Positions 27,383 through 36,186 of a stretch of DNA of 64,000 nucleotides are shown piece by piece. Numbering within the stretch: the first letter of the stretch is position 1; every line of letters begins with the position of its first letter. The stretch lies in assembly GCA_051879015.1 (NCBI GenBank), contig JBJELF010000001.1, forward strand, positions 1 through 64,000, read 5' to 3'. This DNA is from JBJELF01 sp051879015. GTDB lineage: Bacteria; Bacillota; Clostridia; Lachnospirales; Lachnospiraceae. Under the pieces are notes generated by a model. The model did no database searches. It saw only the letters and a list, made by a program, of their open reading frames with translations, and had not been told where the DNA came from. The position numbers were made by a program, and so were the translations under genes.

Positions 27383-27868
27383 GTGGCAGAGGCAAAGAAA
27401 ACGATATTAACTTATGTTGGTTTAAAAGAAAGAGAAGATGAGTTACAGTATTTGAAGGTAGTAAGCCGTAAAGAGGTTGCTCAGAAAATCAAAGAAGCGA
27501 GAGAGCAGGGCGATTTGTCTGAGAATGCAGAATATGATGCCGCAATGGACGAGCAAAGAGATATTGAAGCAAGAATTGAAGAATTGGAAAATATCCTGAA
27601 AAATGCTGAGATTATTGTAGAGGAAGATATTGATGCAGAGAAAATTAATATAGGATGTACCGTATTGTTGCTTGATTTTGAGGAGGATGAAGAACTGAAG
27701 TTCAGTATTGTAGGTTCTACTGAGGCAAACAGCATGGAGATGAAAATTTCCAACGAGTCTCCTTTGGGCAGCGCATTGATAGGCAAGAAAAAAGGTGATG
27801 TGGTTGAGGTAGAGACTCCTATGGGTTCAACCCAGTATCGTATTCTTGAAATTGAGATCAGTAAATAA
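27383..27868 (+). CDS. greA: Transcription elongation factor GreA
   Basis: Rescues backtracked RNA polymerase by stimulating transcript cleavage. The 161-residue product has the N-terminal coiled coil with the acidic tip (EAREQGDLSENAEYDAA) and the C-terminal FKBP-like domain (ISNESPLGSALIGKKKGD). It starts with GTG 27383 behind GGAGG, has its own consensus promoter and is followed by a hairpin, so it is a single-gene unit. Confidence 0.96.
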   Translation: MAEAKKTILTYVGLKEREDELQYLKVVSRKEVAQKIKEAREQGDLSENAEYDAAMDEQRDIEARIEELENILKNAEIIVEEDIDAEKINIGCTVLLLDFEEDEELKFSIVGSTEANSMEMKISNESPLGSALIGKKKGDVVEVETPMGSTQYRILEIEISK

Positions 27869-27881
27869 AAAAGGAATGATT

Positions 27882-27907
27882 AAGGCGCCTTTTCAATAGG
27901 GCGCCTT
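27882..27907 (+). terminator. Hairpin after greA
   Basis: AAGGCGCC (27882-27889) pairs perfectly with GGCGCCTT (27900-27907). The following ATAATTATT is a weak U-tract. Confidence 0.65.
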
Positions 27908-27958
27908 ATAATTATTGTGAAAAAATTAAAAAATCCCCTACAAATAATGGATAGATTA

Positions 27959-27967
27959 TGTTATAAT
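27959..27967 (+). promoter_or_regulatory. Extended -10 promoter
   Basis: TGTTATAAT: an extended TG motif with a perfect TATAAT (27962-27967). A -35 box is poor. It precedes the 28.0 kb gene. Confidence 0.55.
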
Positions 27968-27995
27968 AAATAAAAATGGAAGGAGCGAAGCGGCA

Positions 27996-28394
27996 ATGAT
28001 TGATAAGGAAAAAGTAAAATTGATGCATAAAGCGAATTATTTTTCTGAAAAAGAAAGGAAAAGCATTTACATTAATCAGTTTTATAGAAAAGACTATATC
28101 GAGTTGTATGTGCTCCTAACAATTTTTCGCGTTAGTATTGCAATGGCGTTGATTGGTATTTTAGGCATTTGTTATCAGATTAATTTTGTTAAAGATTTGA
28201 GTTCGGAAGTACTTATTGCTTATATTATAAAATTTGGGGGAATTAGTGTTGCAGTGATTGCTGTATATACTGTAATTTCATATTGCTTATATCGCGGACG
28301 TTATCAGAAAGCTTCTGAAAAAGTAAAAAAATGGAATATTATTTTAAAGAAAATGGAGAGTTTTACAAAGGCAGAGCATAGAGAAAATAACTGA
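27996..28394 (+). CDS. Two-span membrane protein, unknown
   Basis: A 132-residue protein with a charged N-terminal third, two membrane segments (about residues 40-60 and 75-98) and a basic C-terminal tail likely inside the cell (about residues 99-132). It starts at ATG 27996 behind AAGGAG. Its stop lies in the leader of the next gene, so the two are probably co-transcribed and lie just upstream of cdaA. No family recognised. Confidence 0.65.
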   Translation: MIDKEKVKLMHKANYFSEKERKSIYINQFYRKDYIELYVLLTIFRVSIAMALIGILGICYQINFVKDLSSEVLIAYIIKFGGISVAVIAVYTVISYCLYRGRYQKASEKVKKWNIILKKMESFTKAEHRENN

Positions 28395-28405
28395 GGTGAT
28401 TTATC

Positions 28406-29464
28406 ATGATGAAATTTCTGATGATTAGAGAAGAAATAAAAAAGTTTATAGGGCGTTATCAGGTAGTTGTGCAGGCAGCAGCAAAGTTTATTTTTACTTT
28501 TGTTGTATTGACAATTCTCAATGTGTATATGGGTTATAATACTTATTTAATGAATCCTGTTATGGTACTTATACTGGCTTTAGTGGCAGCAGTCACTCCA
28601 CTTTGGGTGATTACAGTGGAGGCCTGTATGTTTATTTTAGGTCATTTTTTTCAAGTTTCTCTGGAATTAACTATATTTGGAGTTATATTATTGACTATTA
28701 TGACATTGATGTATTTTTCTTTTCATATAGGAAATAGTTGGGTGATGATAGTAGCAATGACATTGGGACTGCTTAATATTGGCGGTGCAGTGATTGGTTT
28801 TTCTGCGGTGCTGTCGTTGGGCATTACAAATCTTGTTCCAGTTTGTTTTGGTTTTGTTCTTTCTGCGTTGATTTTATTTGTGGGTAAAAGTTATGCAAGT
28901 ATTTTTGGGGGAAGTAATGCGCTGGATTCCTTTGATCAGATTACTTCCTGTATGGATGTGATCATAAATAATTCTACCTTGCAGGTTCTGATTATTGGTG
29001 TTATTCTTGCGTTGTTTATTATCTTTTTCATGAGAAAGATATCGTTTCTGCATGCCTGGTATGTTTCAGTTGTGCTTGGCAGTATTGTGTTTGTAGTTAT
29101 TTTGTTGATTGGAAATTTGTTTTTAGATGCAGAGTTTAATTTAGTGACGATGATTGGCTCTGTAGTGGCAGGTGATATCATTGGATCTGTGGTTCATATG
29201 TTAGATTTAATATTGGATTATACGCGAGTGGAGTACAGTAGTTTTGAAGATGATGAGTATTATTATTATGTAAAAGCAGTACCCAAAATTTATGTGTCTG
29301 TCGCAAATAAGGAAGTTAAGACGATTAATTATAACAGTACCGAAAAAAGTACAGTGGATCAGTCTACTAAATATGTGGTAGCGGATAAATATCAGCAAAA
29401 AAATGATGCGGGAAAAGAAAAAACTAATACTGCAAGAATTATCAGAGAACTAGAAGACAAGTAA
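28406..29464 (+). CDS. Multi-span membrane protein upstream of cdaA, unknown
   Basis: A 352-residue protein with about eight hydrophobic segments over residues 25-275 (LVAAVTPLWVITVEACMFIL, VILALFIIFFM and others). A soluble C-terminal tail of about 80 residues carries a Tyr/Asp/Glu cluster (SSFEDDEYYYYVK). I recognise no transporter signature. The start may be ATG 28406 or 28409, both behind GAGGTGAT. It lies 77 bases before cdaA in the same direction. A role with c-di-AMP signalling is possible but rests on position only. Confidence 0.7.
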   Translation: MMKFLMIREEIKKFIGRYQVVVQAAAKFIFTFVVLTILNVYMGYNTYLMNPVMVLILALVAAVTPLWVITVEACMFILGHFFQVSLELTIFGVILLTIMTLMYFSFHIGNSWVMIVAMTLGLLNIGGAVIGFSAVLSLGITNLVPVCFGFVLSALILFVGKSYASIFGGSNALDSFDQITSCMDVIINNSTLQVLIIGVILALFIIFFMRKISFLHAWYVSVVLGSIVFVVILLIGNLFLDAEFNLVTMIGSVVAGDIIGSVVHMLDLILDYTRVEYSSFEDDEYYYYVKAVPKIYVSVANKEVKTINYNSTEKSTVDQSTKYVVADKYQQKNDAGKEKTNTARIIRELEDK

Positions 29465-29541
29465 ATGATGGATGTGATTGTTTCAGTTGTTCAAACTGTT
29501 ATAAAATTATTAAATATTTATGGGTAGGGAGGAAGTAATTT

Positions 29542-30432
29542 GTGCTAGATACGATTTTTAACGAAATAGAACAAATTTTTGATGTTATTGTCCGAAACTT
29601 TCGTTTTAATGATGCGTTAGAAATTATTATCATTAGTGTCCTGATATATTATATTATGTCATGGATAAAAAAAACGAAGGCATGGAGTCTGTTGAAGGGA
29701 GTTGTTGTAATAGGAGCATTTGTGGTGTTTGTCTACGCCTTTAATATGAGAACTTTAAAGGAAGTGGTGAATGTATTGTTTCAGGCAGGATTAGTGGCTA
29801 TTGTAGTTATCTTTCAGCCTGAGCTGAGACGAGCGTTAGAGACTTTGGGAGACAGCAATTTAATGGCATTGTTTAGTTTTGGCGACCACAAAAATGTTGA
29901 AGGAAATATTACGATGGAATCCATTGATGAGCTTGTCAATGCAAGTTTTGATTTGGGAAAGCATAAAACGGGCTCGCTCATTGTTATTGAGAAGAACATT
30001 ACCTTGGAAGAATATGTTAAGACGGGAATTATCCTAGATGCAGTGATTAGTGCGCCGCTTTTGATTCAAATATTTGAGCATAATACTCCTCTGCATGATG
30101 GAGCTGTCATTATACAGAAGGACCGTATTGTGTCAGCGACATGTTATTTACCTTTGTCTGATAATATGGGAATCAGTAAAGATTTGGGAACTAGACATCG
30201 AGCTGGATTAGGTATCAGTGAGGTGACAGATAGTCTGACGATTATCGCTTCAGAGGAAACTGGGCATGTATCCATCGCACAGAATGGTGTATTGGATAGG
30301 AATGTGAGTCAGGACGAGTTGAGAAATCGATTGATTGGTTTTATCTCGCAAAATCCAGAAGAAAATAATGGCTTATTAAAAAAATTGAGAGGAATGCAAA
30401 AAAATAATGAAAATCAAGGAGATTCTGAGTAA
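29542..30432 (+). CDS. cdaA: Diadenylate cyclase CdaA
   Basis: Makes the second messenger c-di-AMP from two ATP. The 296-residue product has about three N-terminal membrane helices (residues about 20-95) followed by the DAC domain with the active-site motifs DGA at 186-188 (LHDGAVII) and RHR at 218-220 (GTRHRAGLG). GTG 29542 follows GGGAGGAAG. The next gene, cdaR, overlaps it by 26 bases, the usual pairing. c-di-AMP controls potassium and osmolyte transport and wall homeostasis. Confidence 0.96.
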   Translation: MLDTIFNEIEQIFDVIVRNFRFNDALEIIIISVLIYYIMSWIKKTKAWSLLKGVVVIGAFVVFVYAFNMRTLKEVVNVLFQAGLVAIVVIFQPELRRALETLGDSNLMALFSFGDHKNVEGNITMESIDELVNASFDLGKHKTGSLIVIEKNITLEEYVKTGIILDAVISAPLLIQIFEHNTPLHDGAVIIQKDRIVSATCYLPLSDNMGISKDLGTRHRAGLGISEVTDSLTIIASEETGHVSIAQNGVLDRNVSQDELRNRLIGFISQNPEENNGLLKKLRGMQKNNENQGDSE

Positions 30433-31843
30433 TAATCTAGTATTGAAAATTAGCTCAATTGTAATTGCAATCGTGCTCTGGGCAGTGATTTTTTATAAGG
30501 TGGACCCAGCAGAAGAAATTACAATAGCAGTCCCTATTGAATATCTCAATATGAATCTTGTGGAAGCGCAGAACTTGTATGTTAGTGAAAAACCTTCTAA
30601 TATCAATATTATTGTGACTTGTCGTTCTACGAAAAAACAGGATATTTCTGCTTCTTTATTCAAAGCGGAATGTGATTTGGCAAAGAGATACGGAGACAGT
30701 GATACGGAGAAGGCTGTTAAAGTAGATGTGCGTGTAGTAGAAAATTCAAAGGCAATTGAAAAGTGGGAGTATACTTCATCAGGTCCCTATGTAGATATTA
30801 AAGTAGAGGAAATTGTCACACGTAGTATTTCAATTGAAATTGCATCGGAAGGAAGTTTGCCAGAAGGATATGAATTAAGTGAGACTGGGCTTCAAGTAAC
30901 ACCGAGCAGTGTTCAAGTCAAAGGACCAGTTTCCGCACTGTCCAACATTTCAAATGCATGTATCAATGTCGATTTGAGTGAATTAACAGATGATACTACT
31001 TCTTTGACAGCGAACATTCTTTTTGTAGATGCAAATGGCAGGCGAACTTCTCTTAGCAGTAGTGTGGAGTGTAATGTAAGCACAGCGAAAGTTTCCTGGC
31101 AGTTATTGAAGACACAGACAGTTTCTATCACGTATGGGGGAATTACAGGCGAGGTAGCTAATGGATATCGATACAGTGGTGTGAGCATTGAGCCGGATAG
31201 TGTAGCTCTTATTGGATTGAAGGCAGCTTTGGCGGGAGTTCATAGTATTGTGATTCCAGAGGATGTGTTTAATATTGAGGGAGCCCAGGAAGATTGTGTA
31301 TTCGAGATTGATATTACACAATATCTGCCCAGCGGCGTCACGCTTTATGATAAGACAAAAAACATGGTAAAGATTACCGTTCATGTAGAGCGATTGAGTG
31401 ATAAAACGTATCGTATTCCTGTTTCTAATATTATATTAGAAAATATGAATGAGGAATATGAGTATCGTTGGTCTAGTGATACTATCACAGTGACTATTAC
31501 TGGATTTTTAGAGGATTTAAACGATTATACTGCTGACCAGATTATTGGTACATTAGATGTTTCTGAACTGCAGTTAGATTGTTATAATACAGTGCTTCCA
31601 AACATTCAGATTGCGGATGGATTTCTCTTAAAATCAGAGCCAATTGGAAGATTGTATGTATCTCGAGTACAGGGGGAAGCTTCTTCGGCAGGTGTTGATA
31701 ATTCCATGACTTCGAATAATGAGGAGAGTGGCTCTGGTATAGAGGATGTGAATAATGAAGAGTCCAATTCAAATGAGGAGTCAACTTCAGACACGGAGGA
31801 AAACGTGGATAGTGGAGAGGAATTGAATATATACGAAAGATAG
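30407..31843 (+). CDS. cdaR: YbbR-domain protein CdaR
   Basis: Membrane-anchored regulator of CdaA. The 478-residue product has one N-terminal membrane helix (ISSIVIAIVLWAVIFY, about residues 15-32), then about four YbbR-like beta domains outside the cell (for example SGPYVDIKVEEIVTRSISI, GYELSETGLQVTPSSVQVKGP). It ends with a Ser/Asn/Glu-rich tail of about 55 residues that the family does not need. The start ATG 30407 lies inside cdaA, which suggests coupled translation. In Bacillus CdaR modulates CdaA activity. Confidence 0.9.
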   Translation: MKIKEILSNNLVLKISSIVIAIVLWAVIFYKVDPAEEITIAVPIEYLNMNLVEAQNLYVSEKPSNINIIVTCRSTKKQDISASLFKAECDLAKRYGDSDTEKAVKVDVRVVENSKAIEKWEYTSSGPYVDIKVEEIVTRSISIEIASEGSLPEGYELSETGLQVTPSSVQVKGPVSALSNISNACINVDLSELTDDTTSLTANILFVDANGRRTSLSSSVECNVSTAKVSWQLLKTQTVSITYGGITGEVANGYRYSGVSIEPDSVALIGLKAALAGVHSIVIPEDVFNIEGAQEDCVFEIDITQYLPSGVTLYDKTKNMVKITVHVERLSDKTYRIPVSNIILENMNEEYEYRWSSDTITVTITGFLEDLNDYTADQIIGTLDVSELQLDCYNTVLPNIQIADGFLLKSEPIGRLYVSRVQGEASSAGVDNSMTSNNEESGSGIEDVNNEESNSNEESTSDTEENVDSGEELNIYER

Positions 31844-31891
31844 CAGTGAGTTAAAGAAATTAAAAAATATTTATTTTTAAGGAGGAAAATT

Positions 31892-32161
31892 ATGATTCGT
31901 CAAAAAGTAACAATTAACAATCCAACTGGATTACATTTAAGACCAGCAGGAAAACTTTGCACTGAGGCGGTAAAGTATAAAGCAAGTATCCAGTTTGTAT
32001 ACCGAAACGCTACGGCTAATGCGAAAAGTGTATTGAGTGTGTTGGGGGCTTGTGTCAAGAGCGGAGATGAAATTGAATTTGTGTGTGAAGGTCCAGACGA
32101 GAAGGAAGCAATGGAAGCAATGATAAAAGCAGTTCAGAGCGGTCTGGGAGATACCTTATGA
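31892..32161 (+). CDS. HPr-family phosphocarrier protein
   Basis: An 89-residue HPr with both regulatory residues: His15 in GLHLRPA and Ser46 in NAKSVLSVL. It can in principle carry phosphate from enzyme I and be phosphorylated by HprK. Residues 47-48, which touch CcpA and HprK in Bacillus, are Val-Leu instead of Ile-Met, so binding may differ. AAGGAGG precedes ATG 31892. Its stop overlaps the start of a polymerase-like gene (ATGA), an odd partner. Whether this is the main ptsH cannot be told without the rest of the genome. Confidence 0.88.
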   Translation: MIRQKVTINNPTGLHLRPAGKLCTEAVKYKASIQFVYRNATANAKSVLSVLGACVKSGDEIEFVCEGPDEKEAMEAMIKAVQSGLGDTL

Positions 32162-33516
32162 AAAAACTGACATCAAAATCTGTTATTGGTATCATGGCTG
32201 CAGGTTATGCTTGCAGCCTCCTGTGTGGAAAATTTGGAATCCATTTTTTGTCGGGTCTTTTGTTGATTATGATAGGTGGAATAGGAGCCATTTATTACAC
32301 GAAAATCAGTAAGAAATTGACTGATTTTCGTGTGTTGTTATGTCTTTCCTGGATGATAGGAGAGGGGATTGCAGCTTTTAAGCTGAGTCATTTGCAAGCA
32401 GAATGGACCTTGATAACATGGCTGTGTTTTGGAGGATTTTTCTTTTCCTTTTTGCTGGCATATGAGTGGGCAGAGAAAAAGTTACAAATGAAACATTCTG
32501 GGAAAATAAAAAGTTATGGGGGCGAAACAAATACGGAGGAAGTGAATCAGCGTCTCTATTACAGTATTTGGATTGTCTGTATTGTCAGTCTGGCTACTTT
32601 TCTGCTTGAGGTGGCACTTTTGGGATACATTCCGCTATTTTCTACTTCCAAGGAACAGACTTATGGTGAATTTCATATTTCGGGCATTCATTATTTCACA
32701 GTCAGCTGTATGTTCACACATTCGTTGACATTGATTTATATTTTGGAAGATAAAGTGGGAGCTTGGAAGAGACGATATCCGTTAATTGCAGCAAATTTTA
32801 TTTCGCTGGTAATCCCTATTATGTGTGTGTCAAAATTTCAATTTTTGTTAACCGTTTTGCTGCCTGTTTATATTTTCTTGCAAATGAAAGAAAATATAAA
32901 TTGGAAGCGATTTATTCCACAGATTGCCGTATGTGCGGTTTTAATGGGCATTATTTTGACGATACTTGTAATGAGAAGAAATTATGAAGAAGGCTATCTG
33001 GAATCCATCTTTGAGATGAAAAATTCTAATATGCCGATGATAATTCAATATATTTATATGTATATTGCAAATAATTTTGATAATTTTAATTGTTTGACTC
33101 AGCAATTACCTGGTTTTGCCTGGGGAATGAAGCAGTTGTTCCCAATTTTTGCACTGACAGGTTTAAAATTTATTTTTCCGCAGTTGGTGTCATATCCAAT
33201 TTATACAACAAAAACAGAATTGACTACACTGACCATCATTTATGATGCTTATTATGATTTTGGAATAATTGGTGTAATTTTGTTTGGGATTCTTTTGGGA
33301 GTTGCCTGTGCTTGGCTGACTCTGTGGACGAGGGATAAAAATTCTCCCTACGCACAATTATTTTATGGTTTAACTGCCGTATGCATTAGCCTGGCCTTTT
33401 TCTCTACTTGGTTTTCTAATCCGACCATATGGTTTTGGTATGCAATTGCTTTGTTGCTGTGGGTATATGTTTCCGGTATGTGGAAAAAGTTAATAAAGTT
33501 TAGGAGGGCAAAATGA
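32158..33516 (+). CDS. Wzy-like oligosaccharide repeat-unit polymerase (probable)
   Basis: A 452-residue membrane protein with about 12 predicted spans and a larger outside loop, the pattern of O-antigen/capsule polymerases. Such proteins diverge fast, so the call rests on topology and position at the head of a glycan cluster. It begins with ATG 32158, overlapping the HPr gene by 4 bases, and its stop overlaps the next glycosyltransferase start (ATGA), so three genes are translationally linked. Confidence 0.7.
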   Translation: MKKLTSKSVIGIMAAGYACSLLCGKFGIHFLSGLLLIMIGGIGAIYYTKISKKLTDFRVLLCLSWMIGEGIAAFKLSHLQAEWTLITWLCFGGFFFSFLLAYEWAEKKLQMKHSGKIKSYGGETNTEEVNQRLYYSIWIVCIVSLATFLLEVALLGYIPLFSTSKEQTYGEFHISGIHYFTVSCMFTHSLTLIYILEDKVGAWKRRYPLIAANFISLVIPIMCVSKFQFLLTVLLPVYIFLQMKENINWKRFIPQIAVCAVLMGIILTILVMRRNYEEGYLESIFEMKNSNMPMIIQYIYMYIANNFDNFNCLTQQLPGFAWGMKQLFPIFALTGLKFIFPQLVSYPIYTTKTELTTLTIIYDAYYDFGIIGVILFGILLGVACAWLTLWTRDKNSPYAQLFYGLTAVCISLAFFSTWFSNPTIWFWYAIALLLWVYVSGMWKKLIKFRRAK

Positions 33517-34433
33517 AATTTAAGGTTGATGTGATAATACCGACATATAAGCCAGATCAAAAATATGTTCGTTTGCTGCAGATGCTGCAAAAACAGTCTT
33601 ATCCGATTCAAAAAATTATTGTAATGAATACTGAAAAAGATTTTTATCGCAGCAAGTTGTATCCGGAGATTGAGAATCTCGAGGTGCATCATATTAAGTT
33701 TGCGGACTTCAATCATGGCGGCACAAGAAATCAAGCAGTAAGAATGTCAAATGCAGATATTGTAGTTTGTATGACTCAGGATGCCATACCAAAGGATCAA
33801 TATCTGATTGAAAATCTCATAAAGGCCTTTGAAAATGAGAAAGTGGCAGCTGCTTATGCGAGACAATTGCCGGCAGAGGATTGTAATGATATTGAGCGAT
33901 ATACAAGACAATTTAATTATCCGGAGAAGAGTCGTATTAAGACAAAGAAAGATTTACCTGTCCTTGGCGTGAAAACATATTTTTGTTCTAATGTCTGTGC
34001 AGCTTATCGCAGAGATATCTACGAAGCGCAGGGAGGATTTCCTGTAGATACTATCTTTAATGAAGATATGATTTTTGCTGGTTTTTTAATACAGAAAGGA
34101 TATGCAGTTGCCTATATGGCGGATGCAAAAGTCGTTCATTCTCATAATTATTCAGGCATTCAGCAGTTGAAGCGAAATTTTGATTTAGCTGTATCCCAGA
34201 AACAGTTTGGAGAAATCTTTGATGGCATTAAATCGGAGTCGGAAGGCATTAAACTGGTAAAAAATACGGCTAGTTGGCTGAAATCTCAAAAAAAATATAT
34301 TAAGATTTTTTATCTGGTTTATATTAGTGGCTGTAAGTATATTGGATATCTGTTAGGAAAACATTATAAATCTCTGCCGAAAGCACTGATATTGAAGTTG
34401 ACAGCTAATCGGGCATTCTGGAAAAACAAATAA
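33513..34433 (+). CDS. Family 2 glycosyltransferase, rhamnosyltransferase-like
   Basis: A 306-residue GT-A fold enzyme: N-terminal VDVIIPTYKPD, then FNHGGTRNQA, TQDAIPKDQ in place of the DXD region, and FNEDMIFAG. The HGGTRN block is typical of rhamnosyltransferases, which fits the rfbC gene that follows. Sugar and acceptor are not proven. The start ATG 33513 overlaps the preceding stop. A weak AT-rich hairpin region and a promoter follow it. Confidence 0.85.
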   Translation: MKFKVDVIIPTYKPDQKYVRLLQMLQKQSYPIQKIIVMNTEKDFYRSKLYPEIENLEVHHIKFADFNHGGTRNQAVRMSNADIVVCMTQDAIPKDQYLIENLIKAFENEKVAAAYARQLPAEDCNDIERYTRQFNYPEKSRIKTKKDLPVLGVKTYFCSNVCAAYRRDIYEAQGGFPVDTIFNEDMIFAGFLIQKGYAVAYMADAKVVHSHNYSGIQQLKRNFDLAVSQKQFGEIFDGIKSESEGIKLVKNTASWLKSQKKYIKIFYLVYISGCKYIGYLLGKHYKSLPKALILKLTANRAFWKNK

Positions 34434-34460
34434 AATTTATATCTTTTTTATAAGAATTGG

Positions 34461-34488
34461 TTGAATATGGGAGAAAATATGATATAAT
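34461..34488 (+). promoter_or_regulatory. Promoter of rfbC and the ABC exporter genes
   Basis: TTGAAT at 34461-34466 and a perfect TATAAT at 34483-34488, spacing 16. Confidence 0.7.
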
Positions 34489-34567
34489 TTGAGCGATACT
34501 TCGCAGAACCGTTACGATGAAGTTTTAAAATTAGAATTTGGAAATTAAGAAGGAAAGGAATACAAAA

Positions 34568-35122
34568 ATGAGCAAAATTAAAGTGACAAGATGTGAAATT
34601 GAAGGATTGTGTGTCATTGAACCAACTGTATTTAAAGATGCCAGAGGATATTTTGTAGAGACTTATAATCAAAATGATTTTAAAGAGGAAGGATTGAACA
34701 TGGTTTTTGTACAAGATAATCAGTCCATGTCAGTCAAAGGTGTGTTAAGAGGTCTGCATTTTCAGAAACAGTTTTCACAGGGCAAGTTGGTACGTGCCAT
34801 TCGTGGCAGTGTCTTTGATGTGGCAGTTGATTTGCGTGCAGATTCCAAAACTTATGGTAAGTGGTTTGGTGTAGAATTGACTGCAGAAAATAAGAAACAG
34901 TTTTATATTCCAGAGGGTTTTGCCCACGGCTTTCTTGTCTTATCTGATGAGGCAGAGTTTGCTTACAAGGTAACTGATTTTTATCATCCAGGAGACGAGG
35001 GTGGTTTGAAGTGGGATGATCCAGAAATTGGAATTGATTGGCCAATCGAAGAAGGTATGGAACTGATTCTTTCTGATAAAGATAAGAAGTGGATGGGATT
35101 AAAAGATACATTTAAATTCTAA
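34568..35122 (+). CDS. rfbC: dTDP-4-dehydrorhamnose 3,5-epimerase
   Basis: Third step of dTDP-L-rhamnose synthesis. The 184-residue cupin protein shows DARGYFVETYNQ, QDNQSMSVKGVLRGLHFQ (catalytic His in RGLHFQ), SVFDVAVDLR and the IPEGFAHGF block. ATG 34568 follows AAGGAAAGGAA; an in-frame ATG ten codons earlier has no site. rfbA, rfbB and rfbD are not in this window. It implies that the glycan made here contains rhamnose. Confidence 0.94.
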   Translation: MSKIKVTRCEIEGLCVIEPTVFKDARGYFVETYNQNDFKEEGLNMVFVQDNQSMSVKGVLRGLHFQKQFSQGKLVRAIRGSVFDVAVDLRADSKTYGKWFGVELTAENKKQFYIPEGFAHGFLVLSDEAEFAYKVTDFYHPGDEGGLKWDDPEIGIDWPIEEGMELILSDKDKKWMGLKDTFKF

Positions 35123-35139
35123 TAAGGGGATTGTGGTTC

Positions 35140-36174
35140 ATGAATGAACATAAATATAATTTAGCTAAGGTAAGCAGAATTGTATGCAGTGCATATATAT
35201 TATATGGTGGAATCTTTTCTGTACTTACATGGCCTCAGTTAAAAAGCAAAACAGGACAAATCATTTATGTAGTATGTTATATCGCTGTTTTTGTGGCTTT
35301 AGCATTGTATGGCATATATATGGTATCCTGTGAAAAAAAAGGCAGGGAATGTCTTGGAAATCGTTTCGCCCATGTGGTATCAAAATATGAATTTTTGATT
35401 GAACAGTTGGTAACGAGAGATTTTAAAATTAAGTACAAGCGCTCTGTATTGGGTATTTTTTGGAGCTTTTTAAATCCCCTGTTGATGATGATTGTTCAGT
35501 TTGTAGTCTTTTCCAACTTTTTTGGACGTGGGGCTGGTGTGGAGCATTATGCTATCTATTTGTTGTGTGGTATTGTATGTTTCAATGGTTTTAATGACTG
35601 TACCACTCAGGCAATGAGTGCGATTACGGCTAACGCTTCCTTGATTACAAAAGTATATGTGCCGAAGGCAATTTATCCAGTGACAAAGGTATTTTCAGCA
35701 AGCATTAATTTAATTCTTTCTATGGTGCCATTATTGCTGGTGACGATTATATATGGTTTATTCAATCATCTATATTTGACACCTGCAATTTTACTGATAC
35801 CCCTTGCATTACTTCTTTTGATTTTATTTATCCTGGGAATTGGATTTATTTTGTCAAGTTTAATGGTATTTTTCCATGATATTGCCTTTTTGTGGGGGGT
35901 ATTGACTACTATGTGGATGTATGCGACTCCAATTATTTACCCTATGAGCATGTTGGAGCAATTTGGCGAATCTACAGTAAAGACAATTGCAGTGACAGTT
36001 ATCAATGCAAATCCTCTGACGCACTATGTGGAAGTGATGCGTTCTCTGGTGATGAATGGCTGTTCCCCTGCACTGAGTGAGTGGGGGATTTGTCTGGCAT
36101 GGGCAGTGGTGATGATGATAATTGGAATTCTTGTTTTTCGCAAGACAGAAGATCAGTTTGTATTATATATTTAA
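35140..36174 (+). CDS. ABC-2 type polysaccharide export permease (Wzm/TagG-like)
   Basis: Membrane half of a glycan ABC exporter. The core (residues about 85-344) has the family's VTRDFKIKYKRSVLGIFWSFLNP motif and six spans. Unlike usual 260-residue permeases it has about 80 extra N-terminal residues with two added membrane spans. ATG 35140 is chosen because AGGGGA lies 9 bases before; GTG 35131 is too close to it. The ATP-binding partner follows 12 bases later. Confidence 0.9.
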   Translation: MNEHKYNLAKVSRIVCSAYILYGGIFSVLTWPQLKSKTGQIIYVVCYIAVFVALALYGIYMVSCEKKGRECLGNRFAHVVSKYEFLIEQLVTRDFKIKYKRSVLGIFWSFLNPLLMMIVQFVVFSNFFGRGAGVEHYAIYLLCGIVCFNGFNDCTTQAMSAITANASLITKVYVPKAIYPVTKVFSASINLILSMVPLLLVTIIYGLFNHLYLTPAILLIPLALLLLILFILGIGFILSSLMVFFHDIAFLWGVLTTMWMYATPIIYPMSMLEQFGESTVKTIAVTVINANPLTHYVEVMRSLVMNGCSPALSEWGICLAWAVVMMIIGILVFRKTEDQFVLYI

Positions 36175-36186
36175 TTTAAGGATAGG

